Shown here piece after piece: positions 62,759 to 64,000 of a stretch of DNA of 64,000 nucleotides (positions within the stretch are counted from its first letter, which is position 1; every line of letters begins with the position of its first letter). A program made the translations under genes and the position numbers. The DNA is from Nocardioides zeae (GTDB lineage: Bacteria; Actinomycetota; Actinomycetes; Propionibacteriales; Nocardioidaceae). Location: the NCBI RefSeq assembly GCF_030818655.1, contig NZ_JAUTAN010000001.1, positions 1,488,001 through 1,552,000 of the forward strand. Direction: 5' to 3'. The notes beneath the pieces were generated by a model. That model was not told where the DNA came from and made no database searches. It saw nothing but the letters and a program-made list of their open reading frames with translations.

Positions 62759-64000
62759 GTGACCGCACTCGACCCGAAGCACCCCGTCGACGCGCATCCC
62801 GACGAGACCCCCGAGGCGCCCGCCGCCCCGACCGAGGCCTCGTCGACCACCACCGACACGGGCGGCCACCCCGCCCTCGACGTGCCCCCACCCGTCGAGA
62901 GCCGGCCCCCGACGTCCACGCTCGACCCCGTCGTCTTCGGCGTCACCGCCGTCATCGCCGTCGCGTTCCTCGTCTGGGGGTTCGCGAGCACCGACAGCCT
63001 CCGCGACACCTCCTCCTCCGCCCTGGGCTGGATCATCGACAACCTCGGCTGGCTGTTCGTCGTGTCGTCCAGCGGCTTCGTCGTCTTCGTGCTGTGGCTC
63101 GCGCTCAGCCGGTTCGGCTCGATCCCGCTCGGGCGTGACGACGAGCAGCCCGAGTTCTCGACGACGTCGTGGATCGCCATGATGTTCAGCGCCGGCATGG
63201 GCATCGGCCTCATGTTCTACGGCGTGGGCGAGCCCGTCTCCCACTTCGCCACCGCGCCGCCGGGCACGGGCGGCGAGGAGGCCCAGAAGACCGCGCTGGC
63301 CACCACGATCTTCCACTGGGGCCTGCACCCCTGGGCGATCTACGCCGTCCTCGGCCTCGCCGTGGCCTACGGCGTCTACCGCAAGGGCCGCCTGCAGCTC
63401 GTCAGCGCGGCCTTCGAGCCGCTGCTCGGCCGCCACGCCCACGGGCCCGCCGGTCGCGTCATCGACATCCTGGCCATCTTCGCCACGCTCTTCGGCTCCG
63501 CCGCCTCGCTCGGCCTCGGGGCGCTGCAGATCAGCAGCGGGCTCCAGATCGTCGCGGGCGTCGGCGAGATCGGCAACGGCGTGCTCGTCGCCATCATCGC
63601 GGGCCTGACGGCGGCCTTCATCGCGTCGGCCGTGTCGGGCATCGCCCGCGGCATCCAGTGGCTCGCCAACATCAACATGGTGCTCGCCATCGGCCTCGCG
63701 GTCTTCGTCTTCGTCGCGGGCCCGACGGTGTTCATCCTCGACATGCTGCCGAGCATGCTCGCCACCTACGCGGGCGACCTCGGCGAGATGGCGGCGCGCG
63801 TGCCATCCGACCAGGCCACCACCGTGCTGCCCGACGGGACCGAGCAGACCACCGCTGCGTGGCTCTCGAACTGGACCGTCTTCTACTGGGCCTGGTGGCT
63901 CTCCTGGACCCCCTTCGTGGGGCTCTTCATCGCCCGCATCTCGCGCGGTCGCACCATCCGTCAGTTCGTCGCCGGGGTGCTCCTGGTGCCGACCGCGGTG
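62759..64000 (+). CDS. BCCT-family transporter (glycine betaine/choline/carnitine), partial
   Basis: The first 414 codons of a compatible-solute permease, cut by the window end. A disordered N-terminus of about 55 residues is followed by transmembrane helices beginning DPVVFGVTAVIAVAFLVWGF. MMFSAGMGIGLMFYGVGEPVSHF is the sodium-site glycine-rich stretch of helix 3, and FYWAWWLSWTPFVGLFIARISRGRTIRQF is the helix 8 segment with the tryptophan box for betaine. The GTG start follows GAGAGGAAC. The osmosensory C-terminal domain, if any, is outside the window. Confidence 0.92.
   Translation, partial: MTALDPKHPVDAHPDETPEAPAAPTEASSTTTDTGGHPALDVPPPVESRPPTSTLDPVVFGVTAVIAVAFLVWGFASTDSLRDTSSSALGWIIDNLGWLFVVSSSGFVVFVLWLALSRFGSIPLGRDDEQPEFSTTSWIAMMFSAGMGIGLMFYGVGEPVSHFATAPPGTGGEEAQKTALATTIFHWGLHPWAIYAVLGLAVAYGVYRKGRLQLVSAAFEPLLGRHAHGPAGRVIDILAIFATLFGSAASLGLGALQISSGLQIVAGVGEIGNGVLVAIIAGLTAAFIASAVSGIARGIQWLANINMVLAIGLAVFVFVAGPTVFILDMLPSMLATYAGDLGEMAARVPSDQATTVLPDGTEQTTAAWLSNWTVFYWAWWLSWTPFVGLFIARISRGRTIRQFVAGVLLVPTAV

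Overview
This 64 kb window is a chromosomal segment of a high-GC actinobacterium. It carries a complete Pup-proteasome system (arc, dop, pup, prcB, prcA, pafA, pafB, pafC), mycothiol biosynthesis (mshC), the RNA polymerase-binding protein RbpA, an Lnt/Ppm pair and many genes that start at GTG or overlap as ATGA/GTGA. Gene order (helY-tatC-tatA-pafC-pafB-pafA, then proteasome genes, trmI, a RecB-like nuclease, metH, a PAC2 protein, mshC, uppP, an M20 peptidase) follows the order known from Mycobacterium and other actinobacteria. Together with the lysine-fermentation cluster, this suggests Nocardioidaceae (Nocardioides or a relative). The genus is an inference. No prophage, insertion sequence, rRNA or CRISPR array was seen.

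Layout. 1-3.0 kb: a truncated DinB-like gene and two CNNM/CBS membrane proteins. 3.0-6.4 kb: a phosphoribosyltransferase and a methionine-type ABC importer (metQ-metN-metI). 6.4-10.3 kb: a helix-turn-helix/MurA fusion with its own operator, a glycerophosphodiesterase and an MFS permease. 10.3-13.8 kb: rbpA with a sigma-R-type promoter, then fxsA, a frameshifted ppm and lnt on the other strand. 14.2-20.2 kb: a lysine-degradation module (kdd-kamD-kamE-kal, divergent kamA, and an Lrp-type regulator). 20.3-22.7 kb: a 5'-3' exonuclease, a striking repeat element, a Rossmann-fold protein and an acetyltransferase.

22.7-39.9 kb, all on the minus strand: helY, a lipid kinase, tatC, tatA, pafC, pafB, a double-FKBP lipoprotein, pafA, then prcA, prcB, pup, dop, arc, trmI and a site-2 protease. 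Pup is made with a C-terminal Gln. Dop deamidates it, PafA ligates it to targets, ARC unfolds them and PrcAB degrades them. PafBC is the transcription factor encoded beside them. 40-47 kb: a RecB-like nuclease and an oppABCDF peptide importer. 46.8-58 kb: a HAD phosphatase, metH, PAC2, a cluster of palindromes, mshC, two conserved actinobacterial proteins, a histidine phosphatase, a CorA-type channel and uppP. 57.6-64 kb: an aldo/keto reductase, an M20 peptidase, tRNA-Leu(GAG), a SatD/DUF3307 pair, a LysR-like effector domain without a DNA-binding domain, and the start of a BCCT transporter cut by the window edge.

The most interesting points are the XRE-MurA fusion whose promoter spacer is filled by a perfect inverted repeat, the lysine-fermentation genes in an organism otherwise typical of aerobes, the single-base frameshift in ppm, the two intergenic palindrome or repeat elements (21.2 and 52.2 kb), and the SatD gene with a likely leaderless promoter surrounded by TGAAG boxes.
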